Both the position numbers and the translations under genes were made by a program. Below are positions 48,150-58,560 of a stretch of 64,000 bases of DNA, piece after piece. The DNA lies in contig NW_026622786.1 of the NCBI RefSeq assembly GCF_023065955.2, forward strand, positions 47,230,938 to 47,294,937, read 5' to 3'. Each line of letters begins with the position of its first letter. Positions within the stretch are counted from its first letter, which is position 1. The notes under the pieces are model-generated. The model did no database searches. It was not told the origin of the DNA and saw only the letters and a list, made by a program, of their open reading frames with translations. The DNA is from Ursus arctos (Eukaryota > Chordata > Mammalia > Carnivora > Ursidae).

Positions 48150-48480
48150 CTATTCAAATTTTTGAAGGTGTATGATGTGCTCAGCATTGTGCTAGCTACT
48201 GAGTCTCTAAAGATGAATAAAGGTATGCTCCTCTTTTGAGAAGCACACACATATGTGAATAGATGGATTTCAGTGTAACGTAACCTAAAATAAAAGGCAA
48301 GGTATACAAAATAGAGGTGAGAGTCACCAACCCTTTAGTAGAAGTACAGAGCAGAGGAACCTACATACAAGGCTAAGATTTACCTCAGGAAGCACGATAA
48401 TTTTTTTTTTTTTTTAATTCACTAAGCCAGGACAGTTTTGGGTAGGAAACATCCAGGAAGAGAGTGAGGGAAGGAGAAGT
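48150..48480 (-). repeat. L2 LINE fragment
   Basis: The + strand shows gtgctcagcattgtgctagc, taaagatgaataaaggtatg and later ggaaacatccaggaagagag, the reverse-complement L2 order. A T14-15 run at about 48401-48416 interrupts it. Confidence 0.65.
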
Positions 48481-48584
48481 TACCTCATGCTGATTAATGT
48501 TAAATGGTGAATAATGGCATATTAGAAATGAGAATGCAATGGGAACTTGAGCATAGATTTGTAATACAGTTAGGAGTGTGAGTT

Positions 48585-48780
48585 ATAAAGTCAGCACATC
48601 AAGATAACTCTCTTTTGCTCTTTTCTAGCTGTATTCTTAATCTCTTTCTTTTCAGGTTTTTTTGTATTTAATAAATTTGTCAGGGGCATTGTGAGGATTA
48701 AAGGAAGTGATTTTTTTTAAATGATTAGCAGAGGACTTGCATATAACAAGTATTCAAAAAAGCTAATTGTTATTCATATT
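48585..48780 (+). repeat. MIR SINE
   Basis: ctagctgtattcttaatctc, gcattgtgaggattaaagga, cagaggacttgcatataaca, then agtattcaaaaaag follow the MIR order. Confidence 0.65.
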
Positions 48781-49539
48781 GAAAAAATTAATCTAATGTT
48801 ATGAACTATATATAATTCAGGGGAAAAAACATACAAAAGTGCAAAAAATATCTAAAATGTTAAGATATGTTCTGTCTTCTACCTTAAATAACTAAATTAT
48901 TTCTTTGGACTCGCACCTCAGTTTGTGTTAAAATCTACACCATGTCCTTGAAGAGCTAGTATGATTTTCAAATGGTATCCTGGCAGAGTGTACATTATCT
49001 AAACACATGGTTTCTCTTTTTTTTTGGAGTGAAATCTGGTTCATTCAGTTCAACTCTGTGAAATGGTTAAAAAGAAAAAAAGGAAACCATGATAATTACT
49101 CACTAACTTGAATTAATGTGACTGCATTATGCCTTAATAACTGCAGTTTACTCATGTCTCTCCTGTAATAATCCAAAATTAATTCCATTTTATGCTTGCA
49201 AATAATCAGTTTATTTAGAAAGGTTAGCCATCTTTCTTAGCAAAGTTATTCCTTTCTCATTACTTGCTGGATTGTGTGAATGAAAGCAAGTCTGCAGATG
49301 CAGACAGATCTATTTCTCCTGCTCTTGGCGTGGAAGGAACAGAATGGGTCTGCAGTCAGCTTGATTTGGGGCCTAGAAATCTGATTCTGGTTTCAGCCAT
49401 TTGCAATATATATAAACACTTTAGTGTCTCCTAGCATCTCCAATAGAGGGGACCAAAACCGTCCCTGGGGATCGTCCATAGGCACTCCAGACTCTCCCAA
49501 GGAGCTATGCAATCCACCTCCTTAGACTGAAGTAATAGT
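48781..49539. other. Unassigned DNA
   Basis: No family recognised. Confidence 0.45.
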
Positions 49540-49765
49540 GTACAGGGCATTTTGTATGCCAGGCACTCTTCAAAGTGTTTTACACTTAATACTTACAGTG
49601 ACTCTAGGAAGTAGGTGCTGTTATTATCCTCATTTTATAGATGGAGAATCTGAGTCACAAAGGGATTAAGAAACTTGCCCAAGATCATGCAGCTATTAGA
49701 TGCTAAAGCTGTAATTCAAAGCCAGTCTGCTGGCTCCAGAATCTGTCATCCAAAACACTACACTG
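49540..49765 (-). repeat. MIR SINE, well preserved
   Basis: tgccaggcactcttcaaagt, tattatcctcattttataga, tgagtcacaaagggattaag, cttgcccaagatcatgcagc and caaagccagtctgctggctc give nearly the whole reverse-complement MIR, the best-preserved MIR in the window. Confidence 0.9.
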
Positions 49766-50977
49766 TGTGGCTTCTCAAGATATAGGACCCACAGAGCATT
49801 CTATACTTTACAGACAATCATGTTTCCCTATTTTAGATGAAAATCAACCATGGTAAATAGAGTAACTTCTTACCTTGTCCCCTCTATGGCCTCTTTTCAC
49901 TTTTGGTTTCATTGGATGCCCAATTATGCTATTTTGATTTGATTATAAAGACCTGCTATTTTATAAAAATAATCTCCATTTTTTTCATGCCCATATGTTC
50001 TCCATTCCCAAGCACAGAAATGCTTTATAACTTGGGAGATTATGTATCCTTCCTGGGGCTCAGTGTGTCCATCTGTACATAAAAGAAAGAGGGATTAGTT
50101 AAATCTCTAAAGACTTTTCAACTCTAGATATTGTCCTGTTGTTTCATAAGAGTGTAATTGAAGTCTCATATTATTTTGCTTTTGATATTTATCCATCCCA
50201 GCAAATTAAGTTCTTTGTTTTGTATGTACTAAATTTTAAGTAAGTCTCTCATTATATTTTGTAATGATCTAAATACTAATATAGTGACCTTTTTAAAACT
50301 ATTTTAATTAGACACTGAGGTTAAAGAGTTACTCTAATACAACACACAGAAAATTTAAGTCATAATGCTCTGAAACATTAAATGTTCTAAAATGAAACTG
50401 AAAATGCCTGGACAATATCAGGTGGCATACAAGATCTATGGGGCAGGCTGCTGAGTAAGGCATTGTAAAGAAATTTTAATAGAAAGAATGGCTGCACCTG
50501 TGCAGTGATCCCTCCCACTTCTTAAGAGACTTGTGAAGTCATGTTCTCAGAAGTGCTAGAAGGGAAGAAAGAGAGTATATTGCCCTTCACAAGCTTCCCC
50601 TTCCTAGATAGTTCATGAGTAGAATTTCTGTCACCCTACCCCAGCCACCCATGAGAACATATACCACAGGGCTATGGGCTTCCTGGTGCACCCTTAAGGA
50701 TAACAGGGTCTTGCATGACCTGGATTGGCAGAATTTGGAAGGGAATGTTTAGGCATATTGCAGGAATTTGCAGAGCAGTGGGGATCTGGAAACAGACTGT
50801 TGGCAGCTCTTCCTCCTTTATTAATCATTGTAAATATGGCAGATGGTTCTTATGTTCTTATCCAAGAGAAGTGGGAGCAGTAGTATGTAGAGAGAAGTCT
50901 TCCTCTTCTACTGTCCTCATTCAAGAAAGCAAGCTATTACCTTGATATTTAGATGGGTAAATCAAAAGCTTGTATCG
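49766..50977. other. Unassigned DNA with a possible MIR remnant
   Basis: 50025-50145 has a weak + strand MIR-like order (ggggctcagtgtgtccatct, then aaatctctaaagacttttc). 50490-50940 has higher GC, with a frame at 50715-50945 that matches nothing recognised. Confidence 0.4.
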
Positions 50978-51146
50978 AACAATTAATTTATTGAATGTCG
51001 CTTATGTCCCAGATACTAATGTAGGTGGTGGCAATAGAGCAGTGAATTAAACCCTTACCCTCATGGAGTTTATATCCAAATTGTGGCAAGAAGCAGATGA
51101 TAGGTAAAATAAATGAAACACGTGATACATTATTTATATTCACTGT

Positions 51147-51558
51147 CAATAAATTAGGGCCTGTGAACCAAATGTGCTCTACCTCTTGTTTAGGAAATAC
51201 AGTTTTATTAGAACACAGGCATGCTGGGGCGCCTCAGTGGCTCAGTTGGTTGAATATCCAACTCTTTGATTTCGGCTCAGGTAGTGATCTCAGGGTTGTG
51301 GGATCAAGCCCTACGTAGGATTCCACGCTCAGTGGGGGATCTGCTCGGGGTTCTCTGGGTCTCCATCTGCCCTCCTGCTTGTTCACTCTCTCTCTTTCTC
51401 GTAAATAACTGAATCTTAAAAAAAAAAAAAAAAGGACACAGGCATGCCCCTCCATTTACCTGTTGTCTGTGGCTGCTTTTGTGCTACAATGTCAGTATTG
51501 AGAAGTTGCAACAAAGACTATCTGGCCTGCATATGTCCTTTTACAGAAAATGTCTCTG
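51147..51558 (+). mobile_element. hAT-like MER element split by a SINE
   Basis: gggcctgtgaaccaaatgtg, acagttttattagaacacag, then, after the SINE, tgtctgtggctgcttttgtg, ctacaatgtcagtattgaga, ggcctgcatatgtcctttta. This is the familiar non-autonomous element phrase 'ttttattggaacacag'. I am confident of the repeat but not of its family name; hAT class is an inference. Confidence 0.7.
51225..51433 (+). mobile_element. CAN-SINE, older subtype
   Basis: GGGGCGCCTCAGTGGCTCAG head, older-type body (GTTGAATATCCAACTC), CT-rich part and A tail. TSD GAACACAGGCATGC (51211-51224) and GGACACAGGCATGC (51434-51447). It sits inside the hAT-like element. Confidence 0.96.
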
Positions 51559-51985
51559 GCATCTGGATTAGATACTAGTAAGTGGTATGGATAGAAATTA
51601 ATGCAGGTAGGGGAAGAAGAACAAGGTGTTCTTTTAGAAAGAGTGACCAGAGGACAAGTCACTGAGAAGGTCATGTTTCTGTTAAGCTCTGAGGAGGTGA
51701 AAGAGCATGTTGTAGAGCTTTTAAAGAACGAGCATGCTGGGCAGAGAGAACAACAAGTTCACAAGCTCTGAGATAGAAGAGCTTGGAATATTCTATAAAC
51801 AGCAAAGAGGCCAGTGTTGCTAGAGCAGAGTAAGGGAGAGGGAGGTGGGAGATCAAGTAATGGGGCAGAAGGTGTCAAATAGTCCTGTAGGGCCTTTGAG
51901 GCAATCATATTCAAAATGAGTTGCAAACCTTTGGAGGATTTTGACCAAGTGACTATTTGACTTCCATTTTAACAAGATTTCCTCA

Positions 51986-53109
51986 CATCACTGAATGGAG
52001 AGCATACTTATGGGGAACAAGGCTAGAGCACAGAGAACTTTTAATGAATGTAGTAAGGAACCATGCATGAGAAGATGGGAGCTTGGAAAATAGGAGTGGA
52101 GGTGAGTTTAAAAAATCGCAATGATGATTATCGAGACCTGATTTCCAATTAAATGCTACTTTTATTTAGTTTAGGGCAATAAAGTGATGTCATTTTGAAA
52201 TAGAATAAAATATTTTCTCTTACTTTCATGCAAATGTATTTGTGTTGTATAACTTTTGCTTTATATACAAATGCAGGGCTAGTCATAAGATGTTTACTAA
52301 TTAGGATTTAAAGGTGTTTTTGTCTGTTCCTTTGTTTTCCGTAAGAAAGCTGTGACTTGAATGTCCCCTTGTGAACATGCAGGCAGTCTGAAAAGGGGGT
52401 GAAATATCAGCTAAGTTCCTTTACATTCTCTTCCTTTTACTTTTCTTCAATTATCACTGAGAAATTCAGCAATTTAAAATAGGACTCTCCATCACTAAGA
52501 TGAATTAGCGAGGTTCCACTGTAATAATTTCCCATTAAAATCCATGAAGTTCAGGTTTACCTGATGAGTTCAGAGATGGCTACACAAATGCTTTGCTCTG
52601 CAGGCAGTCTGTTTAATCTAATGTAAAAGCTATCATGGCTTTTAAAACTTACCTGCAAGAATAGCTGGAAGCCGCAGTCTGAGCAATAGAGTCCTGAGTT
52701 TTAGAAAGGAATATTAAGAAAGAAGGAGGAAAATAAGAAGAGCGTATTCCACTGTGAGCATTGGATAGTTGTGTGAGAAAGACATCTCAATAGTAGTTTT
52801 CTAGGCTGTTGACTTAAAGGATCAACTAGTCAAAAATGGGTTGTGCTGCCGCAGAGTGGTCATTGATGGTCACCACTTCCGCAGAAAACTTCTAACAGTT
52901 AGAAGAATGGAAATTAGCATAAAAGAAAGTGAAAGCCAAATTACAGCACTTGCCTTTTGAAAGTGGAGGGGAAAAACTAAGTCTGCCAAAGTCAATATCC
53001 TAGAGAATATTCTGAGAGAAAGGAAGTCCTGCAAGATTGTTTAGCTTCTCATGGAAGGAAAGAACGAGTTTCTACAGCATGGCTTTTTGAAAAAAAGCAT
53101 CCCGTCTTT
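51986..53109. other. Unassigned DNA
   Basis: No family recognised in about 1.1 kb; no coding signal. Confidence 0.45.
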
Positions 53110-54200
53110 CTCCTTTCTCCACATCCTTGCCAACACCTGTTGTTTCTTGTGTTGTCAATTTTGGTCATTCTGGCAGGTGTGAGGTGGTCTCTCATCGTAG
53201 TTTTCTTTTCTATTTCCCTAATGATCAGTAATGTTAAGCACCTTCTCATGTGTCTGTTGGCCATCTGTATATCTTCCTTGGAAAAATGTCTATTCATGTC
53301 TCTGCCCGTTTTTAATCGGATTATCTGTTTTTAGGGTGTTGAGTTTTATAAGTTCTTTATATATTTTGGATACTAACCCTTTATCCGATGTCATTTTTAA
53401 GTATCTTCTCCCATTCCACAGATTGCCTTTTAGTTTTGTTGATTGCTTCCTTGGAGAAAGAGGAACCTTCTTGTACTGTTGGTGGGAATGCAAACTGGTA
53501 CAGCCACTCTGGAAGACAGTATGGAGGTTCCTCAAAAAGTTAAAAATAGAACTACCCTATTATCCAGCAATTGTACTACTAGGTATTTACTAAAGAATAC
53601 AAAAATACTAATTCAAAGGGATCCTGCACCCCAATGTTTATGGCAGCATTATCTACAATAGCCAAATTATGGAAACAGCCTGTGTCCATCAACTGACAAA
53701 CGAATAAAGAAGTGGAGATGTGTGTGTGTGTCTGTGTGTCTGTGTGTCTGTGTGTCTGTGTGTCTGTGTGTGTGTCTGTGTGATGGAATATTACTCAGCA
53801 ATAAAAAAGAATGAAATCTTGCCATTTTCAATGATGTGGATGGAGCTAGAAAGTATTATACTAAGCAAAATAAGACAGAGAAAGACAAATACCATATGAT
53901 TTCATTCATATGTGGAATTTAAGAAACAAAATAAATGAGCAAAAGGAAAAAAAAGAGAGAAAAAGAGAGAGAGAGGCAAACCAAGAAACAAACTTCTACT
54001 ATAGAGATCATCTGATGGTTACCAGAAGGGGGTAGGGGTGGGGCACGGGTGAAGTAGGTGATGGAGATTAAGGGAGGGCACTTGTGATGAGCACCAGTTG
54101 TTGTATGGACGTGTTGAATCTCTATGTTGTACACCTAAATTAATATTACACTGTATGTTAACTAATTGGAATTTAAATAAAAACTTAAAAAAAATAAAAC
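53110..54200 (+). mobile_element. L1 LINE with inverted 5' segment
   Basis: 53453-54190 is the + strand 3' end of an L1: ggtgggaatgcaaactggta, gtttatggcagcattatcta, ggaatattactcagcaataa, gatggagctagaaagtatta, then the 3' UTR and an A-rich tail. 53110-53452 is an L1 ORF2 segment on the minus strand, e.g. ctttctccacatccttgcca and ttggccatctgtatatcttc, and covers the sequence just upstream in L1 order. The two meet at ggagaaag, which both share. Frames at 53049-53661 are L1 fragments. No convincing TSD found. Confidence 0.92.
53716..53783. repeat. (TGTGTGTC)n tandem repeat inside L1
   Basis: About seven imperfect 8-base units, within the L1 ORF2 region, where it breaks the reading frame. Confidence 0.93.
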
Positions 54201-54639
54201 AACAGAGGAAGGAAGAAAGGAAACAAAAAACAAAAACACGCTTTTGCCATTGTTAATTCTCTGTCCTTTGTTCTTATTTTTTTCTTTTCTGCCATTTTAC
54301 TTTATTGAATTTATTTGTTCTTTTCTAATTTCTAATTTCTTATATTAACTTCTTATATCTTATTTCTAATTTCTAATTTCTTATAAAGTCTATAAATTTT
54401 AGACTTTTTTTGATATGACCCTTGAAGTGTAAAAAATCCCCTCCAAGTACTGCTTTAGCTGCAGTAAACAAATTAGCATTTAGTTCTTAAAAAAAAAAAA
54501 GAAATCATCCCATTAATTAAATTCTTTACACATTATAGGGCAGCACAGAATTTATACAATATTTGAAATAAGAGAAAATTGTGTATTTTGTTGAAACCAA
54601 GCTGGGCAGAATGAACTCATCATCGTCAAGAGATACATA
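54201..54639. other. AT-rich DNA with short direct repeats
   Basis: TTTCTAATTTCTAATTTCTTATA (written here as TTTCTAATTTC TAATTTCTTATA) occurs twice at about 54323-54345 and 54363-54385. Nothing else recognised. Confidence 0.6.
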
Positions 54640-55010
54640 ATAGCACCACACATTTCTACAGATCTTTATAACTTATGAAGCATTTTCATATACGTTCTCT
54701 CACAAAACCAAGTTTGTGGGTCAGAATCTTTTTCAGGGGAGAAAACTTACTCTGGGAAATTAAGTGACAAAGAATTTTGGAACCAGGATTACAACTCTGT
54801 TTTTGGTTTTTTGTTTGTTTGTTTTTTAAGATTTTATTTATTTATTTGACAGAGAGAGAGAGATGGGCAGAGGGAGAGGGAAGCAGGCTCCCCACTGAGC
54901 AAAGAGGCAGATGCTATGCCAGGAATCTAGGATTATGGCCTGGGCTGAAGGCAGACTTTTAACGACTGAGCCACCCAGACGCCCCAACCCTGTTCTTTGG
55001 AGTTCTAACA
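54640..55010 (-). repeat. MIR SINE split by a SINE
   Basis: tttataacttatgaagcatt, tcaggggagaaaacttactc and ggaaccaggattacaactct are reverse-complement MIR; the last piece continues after the CAN-SINE (54805-54984) as ctgttctttggagttc. Confidence 0.65.
54805..54984 (-). mobile_element. CAN-SINE, older subtype
   Basis: The + strand begins in poly-T/G, TTTTTTAAGATTTTATTTAT, (GA)n, and ends GAGCCACCCAGACGCCCC. TSD AACTCTGTTTTT (54793-54804) and AACCCTGTTCTTT (54985-54997), imperfect. Confidence 0.94.
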
Positions 55011-55164
55011 TAGAACATTTTCAATATCCATGTTCTCTGTGACATCAATGAATTCTCTATTGTATTCAAATGCGATATTGGACTTTTTATCATCACCCAG
55101 AAGTTGGAGGGAAAGAATAATTAGCCACCACCTTTTATACTGTAATTTCCTGCTTACAAGTCAT

Positions 55165-55535
55165 TCCTGTACTATCTCATTTGCTCTTTCTTTTTTTTTT
55201 TTTAAAGATTTTATTTATTTATTCGACAGAGATAGAGACAGCCAGCGAGAGAGGGAACACAAGCAGGGGGAGTGGGAGAGGAAGAAGCAGGCTCACAGCA
55301 GAGGAGCCTGATATGGGGCTCGATCCCATAACGCTGGGATCACGCCCTGAGCCGAAGGCAGACGCTTAACCGCTATGCCACCCAGGCACCCCTCATTTGC
55401 TCTTTCTATTTTCCCAATAAGGAAACTAAGTCTGAGATACTTGCCTAAGGTCAATACAGGAATGATAATGGAAATTTGGCTCTTCTGACTCCAGAGCTCT
55501 TGCTCCTTCTATTACCCATTATACCACAAAACCAT
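55165..55535 (-). repeat. MIR SINE split by a SINE
   Basis: The right part (55408 on) reads cccaataaggaaactaagtc, cttgcctaaggtcaatacag, ctgactccagagctcttgc. The short left part carries ctcatttgctctttc. The CAN-SINE at 55192-55391 lies between them. Confidence 0.65.
55192..55391 (-). mobile_element. CAN-SINE, young subtype
   Basis: The + strand starts TTTTTTTAAAGATTTTATTT and ends CTATGCCACCCAGGCACCCC; the body has the young-type GATCACGCCCTGAGCCGAAG. Perfect 16-base TSD CTCATTTGCTCTTTCT at 55176-55191 and 55392-55407. Plus-strand frames across it are repeat-derived. Confidence 0.98.
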
Positions 55536-55544
55536 GCACAAATT

Positions 55545-55740
55545 GTGTATGTATGTGTGTGTGTATATATATATTACATATATATATAATTATGTATATG
55601 TATATATAATTACATACATATAACTATAATATATTTATAAATTATAAAATATATAATTACATACATATAGCTATAATGTATTTATAATTTATGAAATATA
55701 TAATTGCATATTTATAATTTTATACATATGTGTGTGTATT
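55545..55740. repeat. AT-rich minisatellite, 47-base unit
   Basis: After a TG/TA tract, a 47-base unit starting AATTACATACATATA occurs at 55608-55654 and 55655-55701, and a degenerate part-unit (AATTGCATATTTATA) follows at 55702-55731. The two full copies differ at only a few positions. Confidence 0.88.
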
Positions 55741-56035
55741 CTGCCTTAAAAAACTCATGATAATGTAAACCATATGCCTGCAGATCCTAGTGACACCAAC
55801 ACTAATAAAAATAAAATAATCTACATTACATTAAAAGTTTCCCTTAGACTGTGAATTTCTCATAGCTGACATTTGAGCTAGAACTTGGAGATTTGTAGAG
55901 TATTTTTATAAAACAATTAGCATACTGATAGATAATAAATGTTAAAATGGACAAAAGAATAAATGGATGGATAGATGGAAGATATTTGTAACAAGTGTGA
56001 AATTCTGTTTATCTCAGTATTGAAGAAAATTTACT
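55741..56035. other. Unassigned DNA
   Basis: Nothing recognised. Confidence 0.4.
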
Positions 56036-56039
56036 TGAA

Positions 56040-56235
56040 ATGTTTGAAACCTTTGAAGACTTTCTTTACATTCCCCTAAGCCAAGTAACGTTCTGTGCAC
56101 ATCCTTTGTGCTTCCATAATATGAGTTCTATTAGACTGTTAGTTCCTTTGAACAAGGAATGAAATTTTGCTGATTACTCTATGTGGCACACCCTGGAGGA
56201 CACATATTTGTTAAATGGATCAATAAATAGATGAA
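56040..56235 (+). repeat. L2 LINE 3' end
   Basis: tgtgcttccataatatgagt, gttagttcctttgaacaagg, then catatttgttaaatggatca are a + strand L2 3' end. Confidence 0.65.
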
Positions 56236-56299
56236 ATGATAGAAACAAATGGATAAATGATTAAGGGGTACAACAGTTCTATTGGGAATCATGTGCTTC

Positions 56300-56414
56300 C
56301 TCACAGAACTTCTTCTTTCATAAAATTTTCCCGGATATCACCTCCCCAAGCAGAGTTTTGTCCTTGTGACCCTGCAATACATTATGGATGGCTCTTATGA
56401 ACTTGTGTCTATTC

Positions 56415-56457
<43 letters not shown>

Positions 56458-56590
56458 TTGAGTGCATGATAGGGCACTTAATTAAGTAGACAACTGTCTT
56501 CTCCTTAGACCAAGTAATCCTTGAAAATAAGCACTATTTCCCACTCCTAGTTTGACTTCAGTATTTTGAACATAGATACTTTGTAAGTAT
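56300..56590 (+). repeat. L2 LINE 3' end holding a GATA array
   Basis: acagaacttcttctttcata, cccggatatcacctcc, tgtctattctagat(GATA)n, then cttgaaaataagcactattt. This is a second + strand L2, about 65 bases from the previous one. Confidence 0.55.
56414..56457. repeat. (GATA)n microsatellite
   Basis: Ten or so uninterrupted GATA units inside the L2. Confidence 0.97.
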
Positions 56591-57189
56591 CTGCCTTTTT
56601 AATGCCCCATCCTTGCTCTCAGCCAGAGGGCTTGTAGGGATGGGACTGAGAAGTATAGTATAGCCTGTGGAGCAAATGCAGCACGCCAACACACAAAATT
56701 GTAATAAGGCATCTTTGGGTGTAGGTGGTATAGCTGGAGACTAGAATGCAATGATATTTGCTTACTGGAATTATTGTCCAGAGTCCATATGGTCTATATC
56801 TTTAGGTGTGAAATTTCCAGCATGAAGTACTCAGAGGGTATTTCTGTAAATTCATCCATTTTTAATAGAATTAATTTCACCTTGTCACCTTAATTATTGA
56901 AACAATGACTTTATGATATTATAAATATTACCTGTGTCTTCTAAAATGTTTTGAATACCTTAAAGAAAAGGGTAATGCAAATTTAAGACAGCATTATTAA
57001 TTTTACGACTCTGTAAAAAATGTATAATTCAAAATTGTGGTTACGCTGCCATAAGGATAATTAAGCATAATCAAAATAATAAGCTTATTGTTCTTAATAC
57101 AGTGTAGGTCTCAATTTTAAGCATCTTCTCAATTAATTATTAGCATCTTCCAAATGTCCATGTACATATCTTATAAAGGACTTTTTATT
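56591..57189. other. Unassigned AT-rich DNA
   Basis: No family recognised. Confidence 0.45.
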
Positions 57190-57780
57190 TTTCTTCTAGA
57201 GGTTAAATGCCTATGGCAGCTTCCTCCAGAGTTGGGTTGGCTATTTCCACTTCATAAATCAACGCTTTCCTCCTAGGACTGAGGGAGCCTCCAGATCCAT
57301 TTATTCCATTTTGAGAGAAAAAAATATTATTAAGGGTCTTCTGAATAACCTCACTAGTGGAAAAAAAAATGAAGTTTCTTCAAGGTCCATCAGGGAAAAT
57401 GAGAGATTATACAAACATTATTTGTCAGCAAATACATATCGATCGAATAAAAGTTGTTTTGCCTTCTAATTGCCACATTTCCTTACAAGGAACTTGGCAG
57501 GTCAGGGATTTGAGTTTATTGAAAGAAAATGAAACGGTTGCAGTTTGACCTGACAGACTGCATATGGGGAAATACACAACTGAGTTACATTTTTCGAAAG
57601 GGACTTTGGGCAATGAAAGTGATTTAGAGAACCTCTACATCCCTAAACTTGATATTCACTGGGGAGTATTTAACAATACAAAGTGTGGAAGATCTTAAAC
57701 TCAAACATCAAAACTCATGGGTCAAGGAAAGGGTAAAGTCAAAGACGTAATCCGGCTGATGTTGCACTGTTATAATCTCG
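57190..57780. other. Repeat-free block, possible conserved element
   Basis: Mixed composition, retained CpGs (atcgatcgaataaaa), and frames open on both strands at 57357-57613 without protein resemblance. Candidate conserved non-coding element; unproved. Confidence 0.3.
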
Positions 57781-57903
57781 CAATTCTTGCATCTTGATTC
57801 CAAGGGATAGAGGCTTTTACAACTCTTGTTTTAATTCTCATTATAATTCTTATTATTTTCTGACTGACCAATTGATTTATGGTATTGAGATTAATCAATT
57901 TTT

Positions 57904-58094
57904 TTTTAAGATTTTATTTATTAATTTGACAGAGAGAGACATCCAGCGAGAGTGGGAACACAAGCAGGGCGAGTGGTAGAGGAAGAAGCAGGCTTCTAGC
58001 AGAGGAGCCTGATGTGGGGCTCGATCCCAGAATGCTGGGATCACACCCTGAGCCAAAGGCAGACGCTTAACGACTGCACCACCCAGGCACCCCA
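57904..58094 (-). mobile_element. CAN-SINE, young subtype
   Basis: The + strand begins TTTTTTTTAAGATTTTATTT and ends CACCACCCAGGCACCCC. TSD AGATTAATCAATTTTT (57888-57903) and AGATTAATCTATTTTT (58095-58110), one difference. A minus-strand frame across it is repeat-derived. Confidence 0.96.
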
Positions 58095-58110
58095 AGATTA
58101 ATCTATTTTT

Positions 58111-58560
58111 ATCCAATATTTTCCAGATATCAGGTGCTGCTTTAGATTCTGGGGGTACAGAAATATATTTTCATTCATTTATTAATATTAATATACTTTT
58201 ATTCATTCACTCACTTATTCGACATGCATTTACTGAGAACCTACTGTAATTTAGGAACTCTTCTAGATTCTGGGAATATAGAGATTACTATCACTTGGGC
58301 CTCAAATATGAGAGCTTACAGAGCAAATATTTCTAGAGCTCAGAGGGGAAGTAATTTCTAGACAGCATGCTAAGTGTAGAAATAAGGGTGTATGAAAGGT
58401 ACCAAATAAATTTTGAAGGAAGAACTTAATGAAAGTTTCAAAGAGGTTGTAGGGCTTGACATGGGTTTTAATGGGTGAATAGGAGTTTTCCAGGTTGACA
58501 AGGAATAGGGCAAAGGAGAATGAACAAAATATGTAAAGGCAAAGAGATATATTATTAGAT
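58111..58560 (-). repeat. L2 LINE fragments, tandem 3' ends
   Basis: Two L2 3' ends read on the minus strand follow one another: tatcaggtgctgctttagat (58128-58147) and gaacctactgtaatttagga, aggaactcttctagattctg (58235-58275). The second continues to about 58560 (ggtgaataggagttttccag). Confidence 0.6.

Larger units (their letters stand above)
50978..51985 (-). repeat. L2 LINE split by a hAT element
   Basis: Left part (50978-51146): agatactaatgtaggtggtg, ccctcatggagtttatatcc. Right part (51560 on): ggattagatactagtaagtg, gctctgaggaggtgaaagag, aacagcaaagaggccagtgt, tcctgtagggcctttgaggc. Read on the minus strand this is one long L2 (3' end at the left). The hAT-like element at 51147-51558 separates the halves. 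Confidence 0.8.

Noticed and set aside
53049..53661. Several overlapping frames, one resembling reverse-transcriptase C-terminal sequence
   Set aside because: Fragments of the 5'-inverted L1, frame-broken; annotated as the mobile element, not as host genes.
56414..56457. CRISPR-like short regular repeats (GATA arrays here and at 25021)
   Set aside because: Simple tetranucleotide microsatellites with no spacers, in a mammalian genome.
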